Positions 41,713 to 51,869 are shown, numbered from the stretch's first letter. The stretch: 51,869 nt of DNA from Polaromonas sp. A23 (GCF_002001015.1 NZ_MUNO01000009.1:1-51869); one strand, 5' to 3'. Made by a program: numbers and translations. Notes: generated from the letters alone by a model not told the origin.

Positions 41713-43176
41713 TCAGGCAGGTGCCGTCTGCCGCAACAGCATGCGACCGGCATGCGCCAGCCCCTGCGCGCTGTCCTGGTCGCAGGCCAGTTGGCCGTTG
41801 ACGTACACGCTGCGAATGCCTTCCGAGCGCGCGATGGGCTCTTCGTAGGTGGCGGCGTCCCTGATTTTTTCCGGATCAAACACCACGACATCGGCATACC
41901 ATCCCGGCTTGAGCTGCCCGCGCTGGTGCAGACGGAAGTTACGGGCCGACAGCCCCGTCATCTTGTAGATCGCAGTCTCGAGAGAGAACAACTTCTGCTC
42001 GCGCCAGTAACGCGCCAACACCCTTGGAAAAGCACCCCACAGCCTCGGATGCGGATGCTTGTCGTGCGGCAGTCCGTCCGAGCCAATCATGCTGCGCGGG
42101 TGCGTGATGACACGCCGTACATCATCTTCATGCATCTGGAAATAACAGGCCCCGCCGGGCTGCAGGCGGCGGCAGACTGTTTTCTGGTCGACGCCCCACT
42201 CGGCAGCAATCGATGCCAGGGTGCGGCCCATCATTTCCGGGTGCGGCGCCGACCAGCTCACCAGCACGTCAATGATGCCGTCCACCAGGTCTTCGCGCAG
42301 CACGGTGGAGCCGGCCACATAGGGGTAGACGTCCATCGAGATGTCCTGCCGCTTCGCCAGCTCGTCGATCAGCGGCAAGGTCTCCTGTGTGCGGCCCCAG
42401 TTGGCCGGTCCCGCGCACTTGTGGTGGGAGATGATCAGCGGCACACCGGCATCGAACGCGCAATCGCTGGCCTCGTGCATGGCGTCCAGGATGTCGGCCA
42501 TCTCCGACCGCATGTGGGTGGCGTACACGCCGCTGTGCCGCGCCACGACGCACGCCAGCGCGGTGACCTCTTCGGCCGGCGCAGGCATGGCCTCGGCGTA
42601 GAACAGGCCGGAAGACATGCCGATGGCGCCTTCTGCCATGCACTTCTCAAGCAGTTCGCACATGGCTTTGGTTTCTTCCGCGCTTGCCGGCCGGGTCAGG
42701 TCACCCATGCAGGCGAATCGCAGCGTCGTGTGGCCGATCAAAGGCGCGACGTTGACGGCCGGCACCGCCTCGGCCACCGCCTGCGCGTAGCTGGCCACCG
42801 AGGGGTACTTGAACGAGTTACCAAGCAATGTGAGCGCGCCTGTCGGCTCGCCGATCATGAAAGGCGCCACGGACAAGCCGCAGTTGCCGGTGACCACCGT
42901 GGTGATGCCTTGCGACAGCTTGGGGAACATGCCCGGCGCGTTGAGGACGATGGCATCGTCGTGGGTGTGCACGTCGATGAAGCCGGGCGCGATGGCCAGA
43001 CCCGTGCAGTCGCGCACATCCACGTCCTTGAGCGACAGGCCGGCCGGCAGGTTGCCGCGCAGCTTTGCGCCCACAGCCAGGATGCGATCACCTTGCAGCA
43101 GCACGTCGCCGGCCTGGGCAGCTGCGCCAGTCCCGTCAATGATGAGTCCGTTTTCCAGCAGGATCGCGCGCGTCAT
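41713..43176 (-). CDS. N-acyl-D-amino-acid deacylase (D-aminoacylase)
   Basis: A 487-residue amidohydrolase that removes the acyl group from N-acyl-D-amino acids. Metal ligands His70 and His72 are in GFIDVHTHDD, GNCGLS near residue 97 holds the bridging cysteine-type residue of this family, and VPLIISHHKCAG gives further ligands. DVVVFDPEKIRD and YVNGQ near the end form the small beta domain. Its ATG overlaps the rpiR-type stop (ATGA). It is the last gene of the peptide transporter operon and would use imported N-acyl-D-amino acids or D-containing peptides. Confidence 0.9.
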   Translation of the reverse strand: MTRAILLENGLIIDGTGAAAQAGDVLLQGDRILAVGAKLRGNLPAGLSLKDVDVRDCTGLAIAPGFIDVHTHDDAIVLNAPGMFPKLSQGITTVVTGNCGLSVAPFMIGEPTGALTLLGNSFKYPSVASYAQAVAEAVPAVNVAPLIGHTTLRFACMGDLTRPASAEETKAMCELLEKCMAEGAIGMSSGLFYAEAMPAPAEEVTALACVVARHSGVYATHMRSEMADILDAMHEASDCAFDAGVPLIISHHKCAGPANWGRTQETLPLIDELAKRQDISMDVYPYVAGSTVLREDLVDGIIDVLVSWSAPHPEMMGRTLASIAAEWGVDQKTVCRRLQPGGACYFQMHEDDVRRVITHPRSMIGSDGLPHDKHPHPRLWGAFPRVLARYWREQKLFSLETAIYKMTGLSARNFRLHQRGQLKPGWYADVVVFDPEKIRDAATYEEPIARSEGIRSVYVNGQLACDQDSAQGLAHAGRMLLRQTAPA

Positions 43177-44084
43177 GAGGCTTTCCCGTCTGTGCCTTTG
43201 GCTGCCTTGCCCCAGTCCAGCCGGGGATGCTGGTGCATGTCCACGCCGCGGGTTTCCAGCGTGTGCTGGATGTTGGACAAGCGATGTACCGCCTTGTCAC
43301 CCAGGCGCTGGGCCACGAGCACAGTGAGAATTTCGATCACCGTGAGATGGGCAAGATAGGCCTCGGGGCCAACCGGCATCACGGGATCGGGTGCCACTTC
43401 AACACTGAGCACGATGTCGGACATTGCTGCCAGTGGTGAGCCGGGCTGGGTCAGCCCGATGATGGTTGCGCCTTGCGAGCGGGCGACGTCCACCGCTTCC
43501 AGCAGGGAGGGCATGCCGCCCACGTAGGTGATGGCCATCACCACGCCGCGCGGGCCGATGGTGGCGGCCGAGATCAGTTGCAGGTGCGGGTCCAGGTAGG
43601 CGTTGGAGGCCAGGCCCAGCCGGTACAGGCGAGCCTGCAGGTCTGAGGCCATGAAGTTGGAAGTGACACCAACGCCGTAGCAGTCCACACGTGAGCCCTG
43701 CACGATCGCGTCCGCCGCGGCCTGCACGGCTTGTGCGTCGAGTTGCGCCTGCACGCCGCTGATCACAGCGGCCGCGCCGCGCGTGACCTTGTCAATCACC
43801 TGCTGGGTGTTGTCGTCGATGCGCACACGCCGGTTCAGCGGCGAGCCACCGACTGCCAGTTCCTGCGCCAGCGCGAGCTTGAATTCGCGCAGCCCCGGAT
43901 AACCCAGGTCGCGGCAGGTGCGCATGATTGTGGGTACCGAGCTGTTAGCCCGCTGGGCCAGCGTCTCGAAGGTTTCGTCCAGCACACGTTGCGGGTCTTC
44001 CAGGATCAGGGCCAGCACGGCACGCCGCGCAGTTGGCGCACGGTCCATGGTCTCGGCTATTTTTTCGAGGAAGCGGGGGGTCAT
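43173..44084 (-). CDS. MurR/RpiR family transcriptional regulator
   Basis: A 303-residue regulator: an N-terminal HTH_6 domain (residues about 5-80; ETLAQRANSSVPTIMRTCRDLG) and a C-terminal SIS domain (residues about 125-270; SRVDCYGVGVTSNFMASDLQ; TIIGLTQPGSPLAAMSDI) that usually binds a phosphosugar or related ligand. Placed inside the operon, between the PLP enzyme and the deacylase, it probably autoregulates it. The TGAAA-N5-TTTCA palindromes at 50858 and 50941 are candidate sites. Confidence 0.9.
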   Translation of the reverse strand: MTPRFLEKIAETMDRAPTARRAVLALILEDPQRVLDETFETLAQRANSSVPTIMRTCRDLGYPGLREFKLALAQELAVGGSPLNRRVRIDDNTQQVIDKVTRGAAAVISGVQAQLDAQAVQAAADAIVQGSRVDCYGVGVTSNFMASDLQARLYRLGLASNAYLDPHLQLISAATIGPRGVVMAITYVGGMPSLLEAVDVARSQGATIIGLTQPGSPLAAMSDIVLSVEVAPDPVMPVGPEAYLAHLTVIEILTVLVAQRLGDKAVHRLSNIQHTLETRGVDMHQHPRLDWGKAAKGTDGKAS

Positions 44085-44101
44085 GAAATCGTCCTGAAAT
44101 G

Positions 44102-45385
44102 TCAGAAGCAGGTGACGATGGCATCACACACGTTGTAGTCGGCGTCGACCACGGGCATCCAGCGCCATTTATCGAAGGTGGTACAGGGGTGCGAAATGCC
44201 CAGCACCACCAGGTCGCCCACGCGCAGCGCCTTGTGCTCCTCGCCGGTGCCGCGCAAATAAGCGTGCTGGTCGTTCATGGCGCTGATTTTCCAGTCACCT
44301 GGCGCGGCCGCGATGGCGTCCTGCCCCTGGACGCGGTAGCCGGTGGGAATGGGCAGCTCCAGATCGTAGGAGATGTCGCGCTTGCCCACCGAGAGGATGG
44401 CCAGACCCGGCTCGGGGCAAGACTGAACCGCGGCCCACACTTCCATCGCGGCATGCAGGCCGTGGCCGCAGCCCATGCGCGCCGCCACCGAATTCATCAT
44501 CCGGTGATAAGTGCCGTGGTCGTGCGTGACATAACAACCGGAACGCAGCAGGCCCTGGACCGGCCGTGAAAGTTTGAGCTTAAGGTGGTCGGCCACCAGA
44601 TCGAAGATGGCCGAGCCGCCGGCAGTGAGCAGAATCTCATCAGCTTCAAACAGCTGCTGCGTGTCGCAAGCCAGGGCGATGTCGCGCACGCGTTTCATCA
44701 AGGCCTGGGCATAGGCCGTATCGGCCTCCGACTGGCCGGTGGCGCCCAGGCCTTCGTAACATTCAATACCCACGAGGCGGGTTGCCGCGCTGGACCTCAA
44801 GCGCTGGGCAAGGGCCAGCGCCTGCTCGTGCGTGCGGCAACCGGTGCGCCCTCCGTCAACGCCTATCTCCAGCAGCACCTCGTGCGGCTGAGTGCCTTTG
44901 CCCGTTGCCTTCCAGGCCTCGATCAGCGCCAGCTGGTCCAGCGAATCAACGAGGAAAGCGACGCGCAATCCCGGGTGGGCCCGCTTCAGGTCATCGATGC
45001 CCTGCAGGTCGATCGCGCGAAACACCTGGTTGGCGATGATGCATCGCGTGGCGCCCGCGGCCACACCGGCGCGCAGTTGCCCGACGGTCGCAAAGGTCAG
45101 TCCCCACGCGCCGGCGGCCAGCTGGCGCTGAAACAGTTGCGGCGACATTGTCGTCTTGCCGTGCGGCGCGAGGCCGACGCCGTGACTGCCGGCGAACCCC
45201 TGCATCCATGACAGGTTGCCGGCCAGCGCGTCGCGCCGGATCACAGCCAGTGGCAGTGGCAGGTCGCCGCGCAACACGTTCCATCCCTGGCTGCCGATGG
45301 CGGAGCGGCGCAACGGGCCGCTGTGATGGGGGAAGCCCTTTTGCGAGGCGTCCAGCGTGGGGTCGAGCAGGTCTTGCAATGTCAT
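44102..45385 (-). CDS. D-serine dehydratase-like PLP enzyme (alanine racemase N-terminal fold)
   Basis: A 427-residue fold-type III PLP enzyme. The PLP lysine is Lys77 in LAPHGKTTMSP. The C-terminal D-serine-dehydratase-like domain carries His399 and Cys401 in SHPC, matching the zinc-binding H-x-C pair of eukaryotic D-serine dehydratase. Relatives act as D-serine dehydratases, D-threonine aldolases or D-amino-acid deaminases; the zinc pair favours dehydratase/deaminase chemistry. Its ATG overlaps the stop of the upstream ATPase gene. It suits breakdown of D-amino acids released by the deacylase. Confidence 0.82.
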   Translation of the reverse strand: MTLQDLLDPTLDASQKGFPHHSGPLRRSAIGSQGWNVLRGDLPLPLAVIRRDALAGNLSWMQGFAGSHGVGLAPHGKTTMSPQLFQRQLAAGAWGLTFATVGQLRAGVAAGATRCIIANQVFRAIDLQGIDDLKRAHPGLRVAFLVDSLDQLALIEAWKATGKGTQPHEVLLEIGVDGGRTGCRTHEQALALAQRLRSSAATRLVGIECYEGLGATGQSEADTAYAQALMKRVRDIALACDTQQLFEADEILLTAGGSAIFDLVADHLKLKLSRPVQGLLRSGCYVTHDHGTYHRMMNSVAARMGCGHGLHAAMEVWAAVQSCPEPGLAILSVGKRDISYDLELPIPTGYRVQGQDAIAAAPGDWKISAMNDQHAYLRGTGEEHKALRVGDLVVLGISHPCTTFDKWRWMPVVDADYNVCDAIVTCF

Positions 45386-46355
45386 GGGGTGGTCAGTGTG
45401 TCTATGTCGTCGCGGATGCAGGCCTTCAGCCGCCCGCCGCCCATGTCGCGCGGCTCGGGCCGGGTCTGCGCGCAGGCTTCAATGGCGTAAGGGCAGCGCG
45501 TGCGGAACACACAACCCGAAGGCGGGTTCATCGGGCTCGGGATGTCGCCCTTGAGCGGGATGTGTGTGGTCTTGAGCAAGGGGTCGGGCTTGGGCGAGGC
45601 GGCCAGCAGGGCCTGAGTGTACGGGTGCAGCGGCCGCGAAAACAGCGTTTCGGTGGGCGCAACTTCCATCACCCGGCCCAGGTACAGAACCACCACGCGA
45701 TCGCACAGGTACTCCACCACGTCCAGGTCGTGCGAGATGAAAAGCATGGTCAACGAAAGCTGGTCGCGCAGGTCGCACAGCAGGTTGACCACCTGCGACT
45801 GAATGGACACGTCCAGCGCCGACAGTGGCTCATCGGCCACGATGAATTCCGGCTGCACCGACAGTGCGCGGGCCACGCCTATGCGCTGGCGCTGCCCACC
45901 AGAGAACTCGTGCGGGTAACGCGCGGCATGCTCGGGCGGCAGGCCGACCAGTTGCAGCAACTCGGCGATGCGCTGCGCAGTCGCCTCCTTGCCTTTGGCC
46001 AGGCCGTGAACCTGCAAGGCCTCACCCAAGATGTCGCGCACACGCATCTTAGGGTTCAGGCTGGCGTACGGGTCCTGGAAGATCATCTGCAGCTTGCTGC
46101 GCAGGGTGCGCATGCGGCTGCCCGATGCCGAGCCCAGGTCTTCCCCCCGGTAAGTGACGCTGCCGGAAGTGCTGTCGATCAGCCGCAGCAGGGCCCGGCC
46201 TATGGTGCTTTTGCCGGAGCCCGACTCGCCGACCAGGCCCAGTGTTTCCCCGGGCTGGATGGTGAAAGACACATCGTCCACCGCACGCACAGGCTTCGAT
46301 GAAGAGCCGAAGAACTTCTGCAGGTTTTTCACTTCGATCAATGGCGCCACGGTGC

Positions 46356-46359
<4 letters not shown>
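45382..46359 (-). CDS. Oligopeptide/dipeptide ABC transporter ATPase (DppF-type)
   Basis: A 325-residue ATPase: Walker [10 protein letters not shown], signature FSGGQRQRIGVARAL, Walker B FIVADEPLSALD, and the C-terminal oligopeptide-transporter extension with PLHPYTQALL and the cysteine segment CVFRTRCPYAIEAC, which can bind an iron-sulfur cluster in this family. It works with the DppD-type ATPase at 46356. Gene ends overlap by four bases on both sides, a tightly coupled operon. Confidence 0.93.
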
Positions 46360-47365
<1,006 letters not shown>

Positions 47366-47369
<4 letters not shown>

Positions 47370-48205
47370 ATCGACTTCCTCAGGCGCGGATCCAGCAAGT
47401 CACGGATGCCGTCACCCAGCAGTTGCAGCGACAGCGCCGTCAATATGATCGCCAGCCCCGGGAACAGCACGATCCACAGCGCCTGGTGCGCATACTGCTG
47501 GCTGCCGGCGACCATGGTGCCCCAGGTTGGAATCTCCGGCGGTACACCCACGCCGAGGAAAGACAGGGCGGCTTCCGCCAGGATGGCGTAGGCGAAGATG
47601 AACGACGCCTGCACCAGGATGGGCGACATCAGGTTGGGCAGGATGTGGCGCCACAGAATGCGCAGGGTGGAAACGCCAACCGCCCGGGCGGCTTCCACGA
47701 ACAGCAGCTCGCGCACCACCAACGTGGATGCCCGCACCACACGCGCCACACGCGGCGTGTACACCAGCACCAGCGCGAACACCACGTTGAGCATCGACGG
47801 CCCGAGGATGCCGACCAGCGCGATCGCCAGCAGGATGTCGGGGAATGACATCATCGCGTCGACCACCCGACTCACCGGCGCATCCAGCCGGCGGAAGAAG
47901 CCCGCGATCAGGCCGATCAGCGTGCCCGCCACGATGGAGCCTACCGCCGTGAGCAAGGCGATCGTCAGCGAGTAACGGCCGCCGAAAGCGATGCGGGCGA
48001 ACAGGTCGCGGCCCAGTTCGTCCGTGCCCAGCAAATGGGCCGTTGAAGGCTGCGAGAGACGCTGCGACACCGCGGTTTCGTTCGGGTCCAGACCGCTCAA
48101 CGGCCCGGCGAACAGCGACACCAGAACGACCACGACCAGGGTGATCGCCGCCGCCAGCACGATGCGGCGGCGAAACAGTTTGCGCAGGATCAGCGGCATC
48201 TGCAT
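47366..48205 (-). CDS. Peptide ABC transporter permease (DppC-type)
   Basis: A 279-residue inner-membrane permease: an N-terminal OppC_N-like segment ([20 protein letters not shown]), [19 protein letters not shown] as the family hallmark, and the [20 protein letters not shown] cytoplasmic loop that contacts the ATPase. An ATG six bases inside (48199) is a possible alternative start. It is separated by one base from the DppB-type gene. Confidence 0.92.
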
Positions 48206-48206
48206 G

Positions 48207-49148
48207 TCAGTATTTCACCCGGGGATCGACGACCGTATACAGCAGGTCGATCAGGAAGTTGATGACCACGTAGATCGCCGCGACAACCAGCAGCGCGCCC
48301 TGGATGACGGGGTAGTCACGCCGGATGACGGCGCTGACCACCAGGTTGCCGACGCCGGGCAGGCCGAACACGGTTTCCGTGACCACCGCGCCGCCTATCA
48401 TCAGCGCCACCGTCAGGCCAATCACCGTCACGATGGGCACCAGGGCGTTTCGCAGCGCGTGCTTGAGCACCACCGTGTTTTCGGGAAGCCCTTTGGCGCG
48501 CGCGGTGCGCACATAGTCCTCGCCCAGCACGTCGAGCATGGAAGCACGCGTGAAACGGATGATGAGCGCCGAGTTCAACACGCCCAACACCGTGGCCGGC
48601 AGCACCAGGCAGTAGATGCGCGCGGCCAGCGAGGCGCCCGGCTCGCCATAACCCGACACCGGAAACCAGCCCAGCGACACGGCGAAGATCTGCATCAGCA
48701 CCAGGCCGAACCAGAAGCTGGGCACACTCGCACCCAGCATGGCGAAGCCGGTGAAGACCTGGTCGATGGCCTTGCCGCGGAACACGGCCGAGACGATGCC
48801 GCAGGGCACGCCGATCAGCGTGGCAATGGCGATTGCCATCAGTGAAAGCAAGGCAGTGGGCTCGGCGCGCTCCCACAGCGCCTGGGTCACCGGCCGCTGC
48901 AGGAAGATGGATTCGCCCAGATTACCCTGGGCCAGTTCCTTGACCCACAGGCCGAACTGCACGGGCAGCGGGCGGTCCAGGCCGTAGACCTTTTGCACCC
49001 GCGCAATATCCTCGGCCGTGGCCTGGTCGCCCAGCAGCACGGCGATGGGATCCCCCGAGGCGGCGCGCGTAAGGATGAACACGAGCACGGCCACGATGGC
49101 CATGACCACGAGCATGCCGCCCAGGCGTGATAACAAATAGCGGGTCAT
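48207..49148 (-). CDS. Peptide ABC transporter permease (DppB-type)
   Basis: A 313-residue inner-membrane permease starting MTRYLLSRLGGMLVVMAIVA with about six membrane segments. It contains RVQKVYGLDRPLPVQFGLWV (DppB/OppB periplasmic segment) and DYVRTARAKGLPENTVVLKH, the ATPase-contact loop. It pairs with the DppC-type gene to form the transmembrane channel. Confidence 0.92.
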   Translation of the reverse strand: MTRYLLSRLGGMLVVMAIVAVLVFILTRAASGDPIAVLLGDQATAEDIARVQKVYGLDRPLPVQFGLWVKELAQGNLGESIFLQRPVTQALWERAEPTALLSLMAIAIATLIGVPCGIVSAVFRGKAIDQVFTGFAMLGASVPSFWFGLVLMQIFAVSLGWFPVSGYGEPGASLAARIYCLVLPATVLGVLNSALIIRFTRASMLDVLGEDYVRTARAKGLPENTVVLKHALRNALVPIVTVIGLTVALMIGGAVVTETVFGLPGVGNLVVSAVIRRDYPVIQGALLVVAAIYVVINFLIDLLYTVVDPRVKY

Positions 49149-49193
49149 TCCCTTGTTTTATCCATTCAGAAGCGCCTCAAATTCCAGTCAAGC

Positions 49194-49217
49194 CGCGGAA
49201 CCGGCTTCGCCGGACCG
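49194..49217 (-). other. Intercistronic hairpin after the binding-protein gene
   Basis: GCGGAACCGGC-TTC-GCCGGACCGC forms a strong stem with an A mismatch, in the 138-base gap between the substrate-binding protein and permease genes. Such hairpins often protect the upstream message and allow the binding protein to be made in excess. Confidence 0.55.
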
Positions 49218-49286
49218 CAGGCGGGCGGCTCCATGCGTGAGGAAAGGGGCAGCGCGCCGCAGGCCCGAAGCGAAAAGCGTGGGGGC

Positions 49287-50840
49287 TCAATTCTTCAGGC
49301 TGGTGTTCCAGAAGAAGGGATAGGTGAAGGGCGTGTAGCCCTGCAACGCAGGTGCGCGCGCCGAGAGGCTGGCGAACTTGCCGACGTGGATGTAGGGTAC
49401 TTCGTCGTACACCACCTGCTGCACCTTGCCCCACAGCGCGCCGCGCTTGGCCGGGTTGGGTTCCTGGTTCAGCGCGGCCAGCGCTGCGGTCTTGGCAGGA
49501 GAGCTCCACCAACCCGGAGCACCATCACCCAGCTGCGGTGGCGAAAGCATGGGCTCGGGGAACAGGCCTGAATGGGTGATGTAGATGTCCCACAGCTTGG
49601 GGTCGGCGCGGCGCTGCAGCAGCGTGGCCCACTCGACCACGTTCAGCTCTGCCTTGAAGCCCGCCTTCTTGAGCTGCTCGGCCATGATCAGCGCCATGTT
49701 GTAGTGAAAGTCGTACTGTCGGCTGGTCAGGATTCGGATGGGATCGCCCTTGTAGCCAGCCTGCTCAGCCTGGGCCTTGGCTTTCCTGGCGTCACGCTCG
49801 TTGTAGTTGCTGGTGCCGGCGTCCGAGTAGAACGGTGTGCCCTTGGGGAAGTGGTTGCCCTCGGCGATGAAAAAGCGCGTGTCGCCAAAACCGGCCGCCA
49901 GCATCTCGCCTTCGCCCAGCGCGATCTGCACCGCCTTGCGCACTGGCTGCTGGGCCAGTGAGCCGTCTTTGGTATTGAAAACGAGGTAAGGAAAACCGAA
50001 GGACGGCGTCATGATCGGCACCGCTTTCCCACTGGCCTTTTCCAGCCGGGCCAACGCCTCGATGGGCAACAGATCAGCGTAGTGGAACTGGCCGGCCAGA
50101 GCCCCTTCGACGCGCGTGTTGGCGTTGGGCACGGGCACGAAGCGCAGCTCTTCCACCATCGCTACGCGCTTGCCGCCGTAGCCACTGGCCACTTCCGCGC
50201 GGGCAGAGTAGCCGTCAAAGCGCGTAAGCAGCACGTACTGGTCGGGCCGACGCTCCTTGAACCGGTAGGGGCCGGTGCCGACGTATTCACGCAGCGGCTG
50301 CGCCAGCGATTCCTTGGCCATGATGGCCGCCATGCCCGAGGCCATGGCCAGTTGCGACAGCAGCGGTGCATAGGCGTTCTTCAGGCTGATTTCCACCGCC
50401 AGCGGGCCTTTGGCGGTCAGGTCGGCTACCTGGGCGGAAACCGACTTGCCGCGCGGCGAGACTTCCATCCAGCGCTTGAGACTGGCCACCACGTCATCGG
50501 CGTTCAGCTCGCGTCCGTTGTGCAGCTTCACGCCCTTGCGCAGGGTGATGCTGTACAACTTGCCGTCGGCCGAGATTTTGGGCATGGATTCGGCCAGCAT
50601 GGGTACCAGCGCGGCCTTGGCGTCGAAAGTGAACAATGGCTCGTAGACGTGCTGCATGATGATGCAGACCAGGTCGGCTGGCGTGGACTGGATGTCCAGC
50701 GTCGGCGGCTCGGCCACCATGGCCAGGTTCAGGGCCGACTTGGCGGCTTGGGATTGCGCCGTCAGCGGCAGGCATGCCGCCGCGCCAAGCACCAGTGCGA
50801 GCGCCGCTTTGCGTCGGCTCAGAGACAAGGAATGCAGCAT
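49287..50840 (-). CDS. Periplasmic peptide-binding protein (SBP_bac_5 family)
   Basis: A 517-residue solute-binding protein for the peptide ABC transporter. A signal peptide of about 30 residues (AALALVLGAAACLPLTAQSQA) precedes LNLAMVAEPPTLDIQSTPAD, the family start. LRKGVKLHNGRELNADDVVASLKRW is the family's core motif. The ATG at 50840 has AGGAG 8 bases upstream; a TTG two codons earlier is rejected. It is the first gene of a seven-gene leftward operon together with the transporter, PLP enzyme, regulator and deacylase. Confidence 0.93.
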   Translation of the reverse strand: MLHSLSLSRRKAALALVLGAAACLPLTAQSQAAKSALNLAMVAEPPTLDIQSTPADLVCIIMQHVYEPLFTFDAKAALVPMLAESMPKISADGKLYSITLRKGVKLHNGRELNADDVVASLKRWMEVSPRGKSVSAQVADLTAKGPLAVEISLKNAYAPLLSQLAMASGMAAIMAKESLAQPLREYVGTGPYRFKERRPDQYVLLTRFDGYSARAEVASGYGGKRVAMVEELRFVPVPNANTRVEGALAGQFHYADLLPIEALARLEKASGKAVPIMTPSFGFPYLVFNTKDGSLAQQPVRKAVQIALGEGEMLAAGFGDTRFFIAEGNHFPKGTPFYSDAGTSNYNERDARKAKAQAEQAGYKGDPIRILTSRQYDFHYNMALIMAEQLKKAGFKAELNVVEWATLLQRRADPKLWDIYITHSGLFPEPMLSPPQLGDGAPGWWSSPAKTAALAALNQEPNPAKRGALWGKVQQVVYDEVPYIHVGKFASLSARAPALQGYTPFTYPFFWNTSLKN

Positions 50841-50857
50841 GTTCAATCTCCTGAATA

Positions 50858-50872
50858 TGAAAGTAATTTTCA
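50858..50872. promoter_or_regulatory. TGAAA-N5-TTTCA palindrome, proximal site
   Basis: TGAAAGTAATTTTCA lies 17 bases before the binding-protein start codon, next to its ribosome binding site. A bound repressor here would block transcription or early elongation. Confidence 0.5.
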
Positions 50873-50940
50873 GAATGCAAAGAATAGGCCATCCAAAACA
50901 GTCAAATATTGGGTGATACCCTGATATTTACGTGAATTAT

Positions 50941-50955
50941 TGAAAATATATTTCA
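50941..50955. promoter_or_regulatory. TGAAA-N5-TTTCA palindrome, distal site
   Basis: TGAAAATATATTTCA lies in the 215-base divergent gap between the peptide operon and ridA, 83 bases from the proximal copy (eight helical turns). Its surroundings resemble those of the site at 32641. Binding by the operon's RpiR protein is inferred. Confidence 0.5.
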
Positions 50956-51055
50956 TAATCATGCATCACCGTCCCCCTCTTGGGGCAAGCAGCAATGAGG
51001 CCGCACCAGCCTGGTGTCGCCGCGATTAACCATCAGCCAACAAGGAGTTTTTGAC

Positions 51056-51445
51056 ATGGCACTGCAGTTTCTCGGCAACCCTCCCGTCGCGTCCGACCAG
51101 CAACCCCGGCCTTTTTCACCGGCGGTGCGGGCCGGCGACTTTGTTTATGTCTCCGGCCAGGTGCCGGCGGATGAAAAAGGCGAAATCGTGGCTGGCGGCA
51201 TCGAGGTGCAGACGCGCCAGGTCATGAAAAACCTGTCCACTGCGCTCGCTTTGGCCGGCTGCACCCTGGCCGATGTCTGCAAGACCACGGTCTGGTTGCA
51301 GGACGCGCGCGACTTCGGCAGTTTCAACCGTGTCTATATGAGCTACTTCGGCGAGGGGAAGCCGGCGCGGTCTACTACTGAGGCTCGGTTGATGGTGGAT
51401 GCGCGGGTGGAGATTGATGTGGTGGCTTACAAGCCGGTCGCTTGA
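51056..51445 (+). CDS. ridA: RidA family enamine/imine deaminase
   Basis: A 129-residue YjgF/RidA protein that hydrolyses reactive 2-aminoacrylate and other enamine/imine intermediates released by PLP enzymes. FSPAVRAGDFVYVSGQVPAD is the family N-terminus, and ARVEIDVVAYKP at the end carries the conserved arginine. AAGGAG at 51042-51047 precedes the ATG. It is divergent from the operon containing the D-serine-dehydratase-like enzyme, whose product would be such an enamine, so a functional link is likely. Confidence 0.92.
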   Translation: MALQFLGNPPVASDQQPRPFSPAVRAGDFVYVSGQVPADEKGEIVAGGIEVQTRQVMKNLSTALALAGCTLADVCKTTVWLQDARDFGSFNRVYMSYFGEGKPARSTTEARLMVDARVEIDVVAYKPVA

Positions 51446-51474
51446 TAGTCAAATTGGCGATTTGCCCAATGGAT

Positions 51475-51504
51475 TCGGGCGTTTATAGCTACTGAATTCA
51501 TAGC
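51475..51504 (+). repeat. AGCTAT-type dispersed repeat after ridA
   Basis: TCGGGCGTTTATAGCTACTG followed by AATTCATAGC lies 30 bases after the ridA stop, nearly the same as the copy at 33187-33216, which also follows a coding end. Confidence 0.65.
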
Positions 51505-51584
51505 GACTGCTGTTTTACTTGCTATTCGGGCTGGGCTGGTTGAAGCCTGCGCGAGCTTGTGCGGCTGTGGGTCTTCCGGCAAGC

Positions 51585-51833
51585 CGGGGGTTGCCCGGCG
51601 GCAACTCACTTTCTTTTTGCGTCGCCAAAAAGAAAGTAAGCAAAGAAAAAGGCGCCCCTGCTGTCTGCGTCCCCTTCGCTTCGCTACGGGGCAACCTGCG
51701 GTGCTCGGTCCAGCCGGGGTCGAGCTCGAACTCGCCTGCGGCTCAGACAATCGCTCGCCCTGATCCGGCTGAACCTCCGCTCCTCGGCGCATACAGAAGG
51801 GTGGGGGATGAAAGCGGGAGCGGATTCGGGGAG
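51585..51833 (+). repeat. Dispersed intergenic repeat of Comamonadaceae type
   Basis: Contains ACTTTCTTTTTGCGTCGCC followed by AAAAAGAAAGT, an imperfect palindrome, then AAGCAAAGAAAAAGGCGCCCC and a CTTCGCTTCGCTACGGGGC segment. I recognise this arrangement as a widespread non-coding repeat in this bacterial family. Open frames across it show no protein family. No gene is supported from 51446 to the window end. Confidence 0.55.
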
Positions 51834-51858
51834 ACCTGACGCGCGAAGCGCGTCAGGT
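51834..51858 (+). terminator. Perfect hairpin at the window end
   Basis: ACCTGACGCGC-GAA-GCGCGTCAGGT is an 11-pair perfect stem with a three-base loop. It could terminate a gene that lies past the window edge or belong to the adjoining repeat. Confidence 0.5.
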
Positions 51859-51869
51859 CGGGGGCACGT

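Noticed and set aside
41752..43359. 535-codon frame antisense to the D-aminoacylase
   Set aside because: Composition is that of a GC-rich shadow, while the opposite strand encodes a complete enzyme with metal ligands.

Overview
The window is about 51.9 kb of high-GC DNA from a betaproteobacterium, most likely a member of the Comamonadaceae such as Polaromonas, Rhodoferax or Variovorax. That placement is an inference from several signs: many LysR and Bug/TctC-type genes, a GcvA-like LysR divergent from a DUF2917 gene, an ArgP-type LysR, DUF6279 and DUF899 proteins, and three dispersed palindromic repeat families that I associate with this family. No rRNA, tRNA or CRISPR array was recognised.

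Layout. 1-10.7 kb is housekeeping: the 3' part of ilvA, a small CWC zinc-ribbon-like gene, a late cobalamin block (cobT, cobS, cobC), a 5'-nucleotidase, a crotonase, an SbmA/YddA-like ABC exporter coupled to a small monooxygenase-fold gene, queC and dadA. 10.7-19.7 kb holds argP, a SlyD-like isomerase, yjdM, a WYL regulator with a divergent small gene, a LysE exporter, a TPR/HTH regulator with a beta-propeller gene, a glutathione transferase, a DUF899 protein and a membrane protein. 19.7-30.6 kb looks accessory: LysR, amidase, Bug receptor and cupin; an internally deleted IS3-family element; and a five-gene catabolic operon (Bug receptor, MaoC-type hydratase, family III CoA-transferase, CitE-type lyase, fumarase/aspartase-superfamily lyase) with a divergent LysR. 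This block ends against a second, foreign-looking copy of the last 12 codons of glmS and a sequence resembling a Tn7-type transposon end. I consider that junction the most interesting point in the window.

30.7-41.7 kb returns to core functions: glmS and glmU, which make UDP-GlcNAc precursors, an Lrp-type regulator, two lipoproteins, a DUF6279 lipoprotein, two translationally coupled tiny genes, an MBL-fold hydrolase with an unusual metal motif next to a TetR gene, a TfoX-like gene overlapping a DUF2917 gene tail to tail, and a GcvA-like LysR. 41.7-51.4 kb is one long leftward operon: a periplasmic binding protein and DppBCDF-type peptide transporter, a D-serine-dehydratase-like PLP enzyme, an RpiR regulator and an N-acyl-D-amino-acid deacylase, with a RidA gene divergent from it. 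Together these would import small peptides or N-acylated D-amino acids, deacylate them and deaminate the D-amino acid, while RidA removes reactive enamine products. Two TGAAA-N5-TTTCA palindromes lie in the operon's promoter region, and a third lies between glmS and the Lrp gene.
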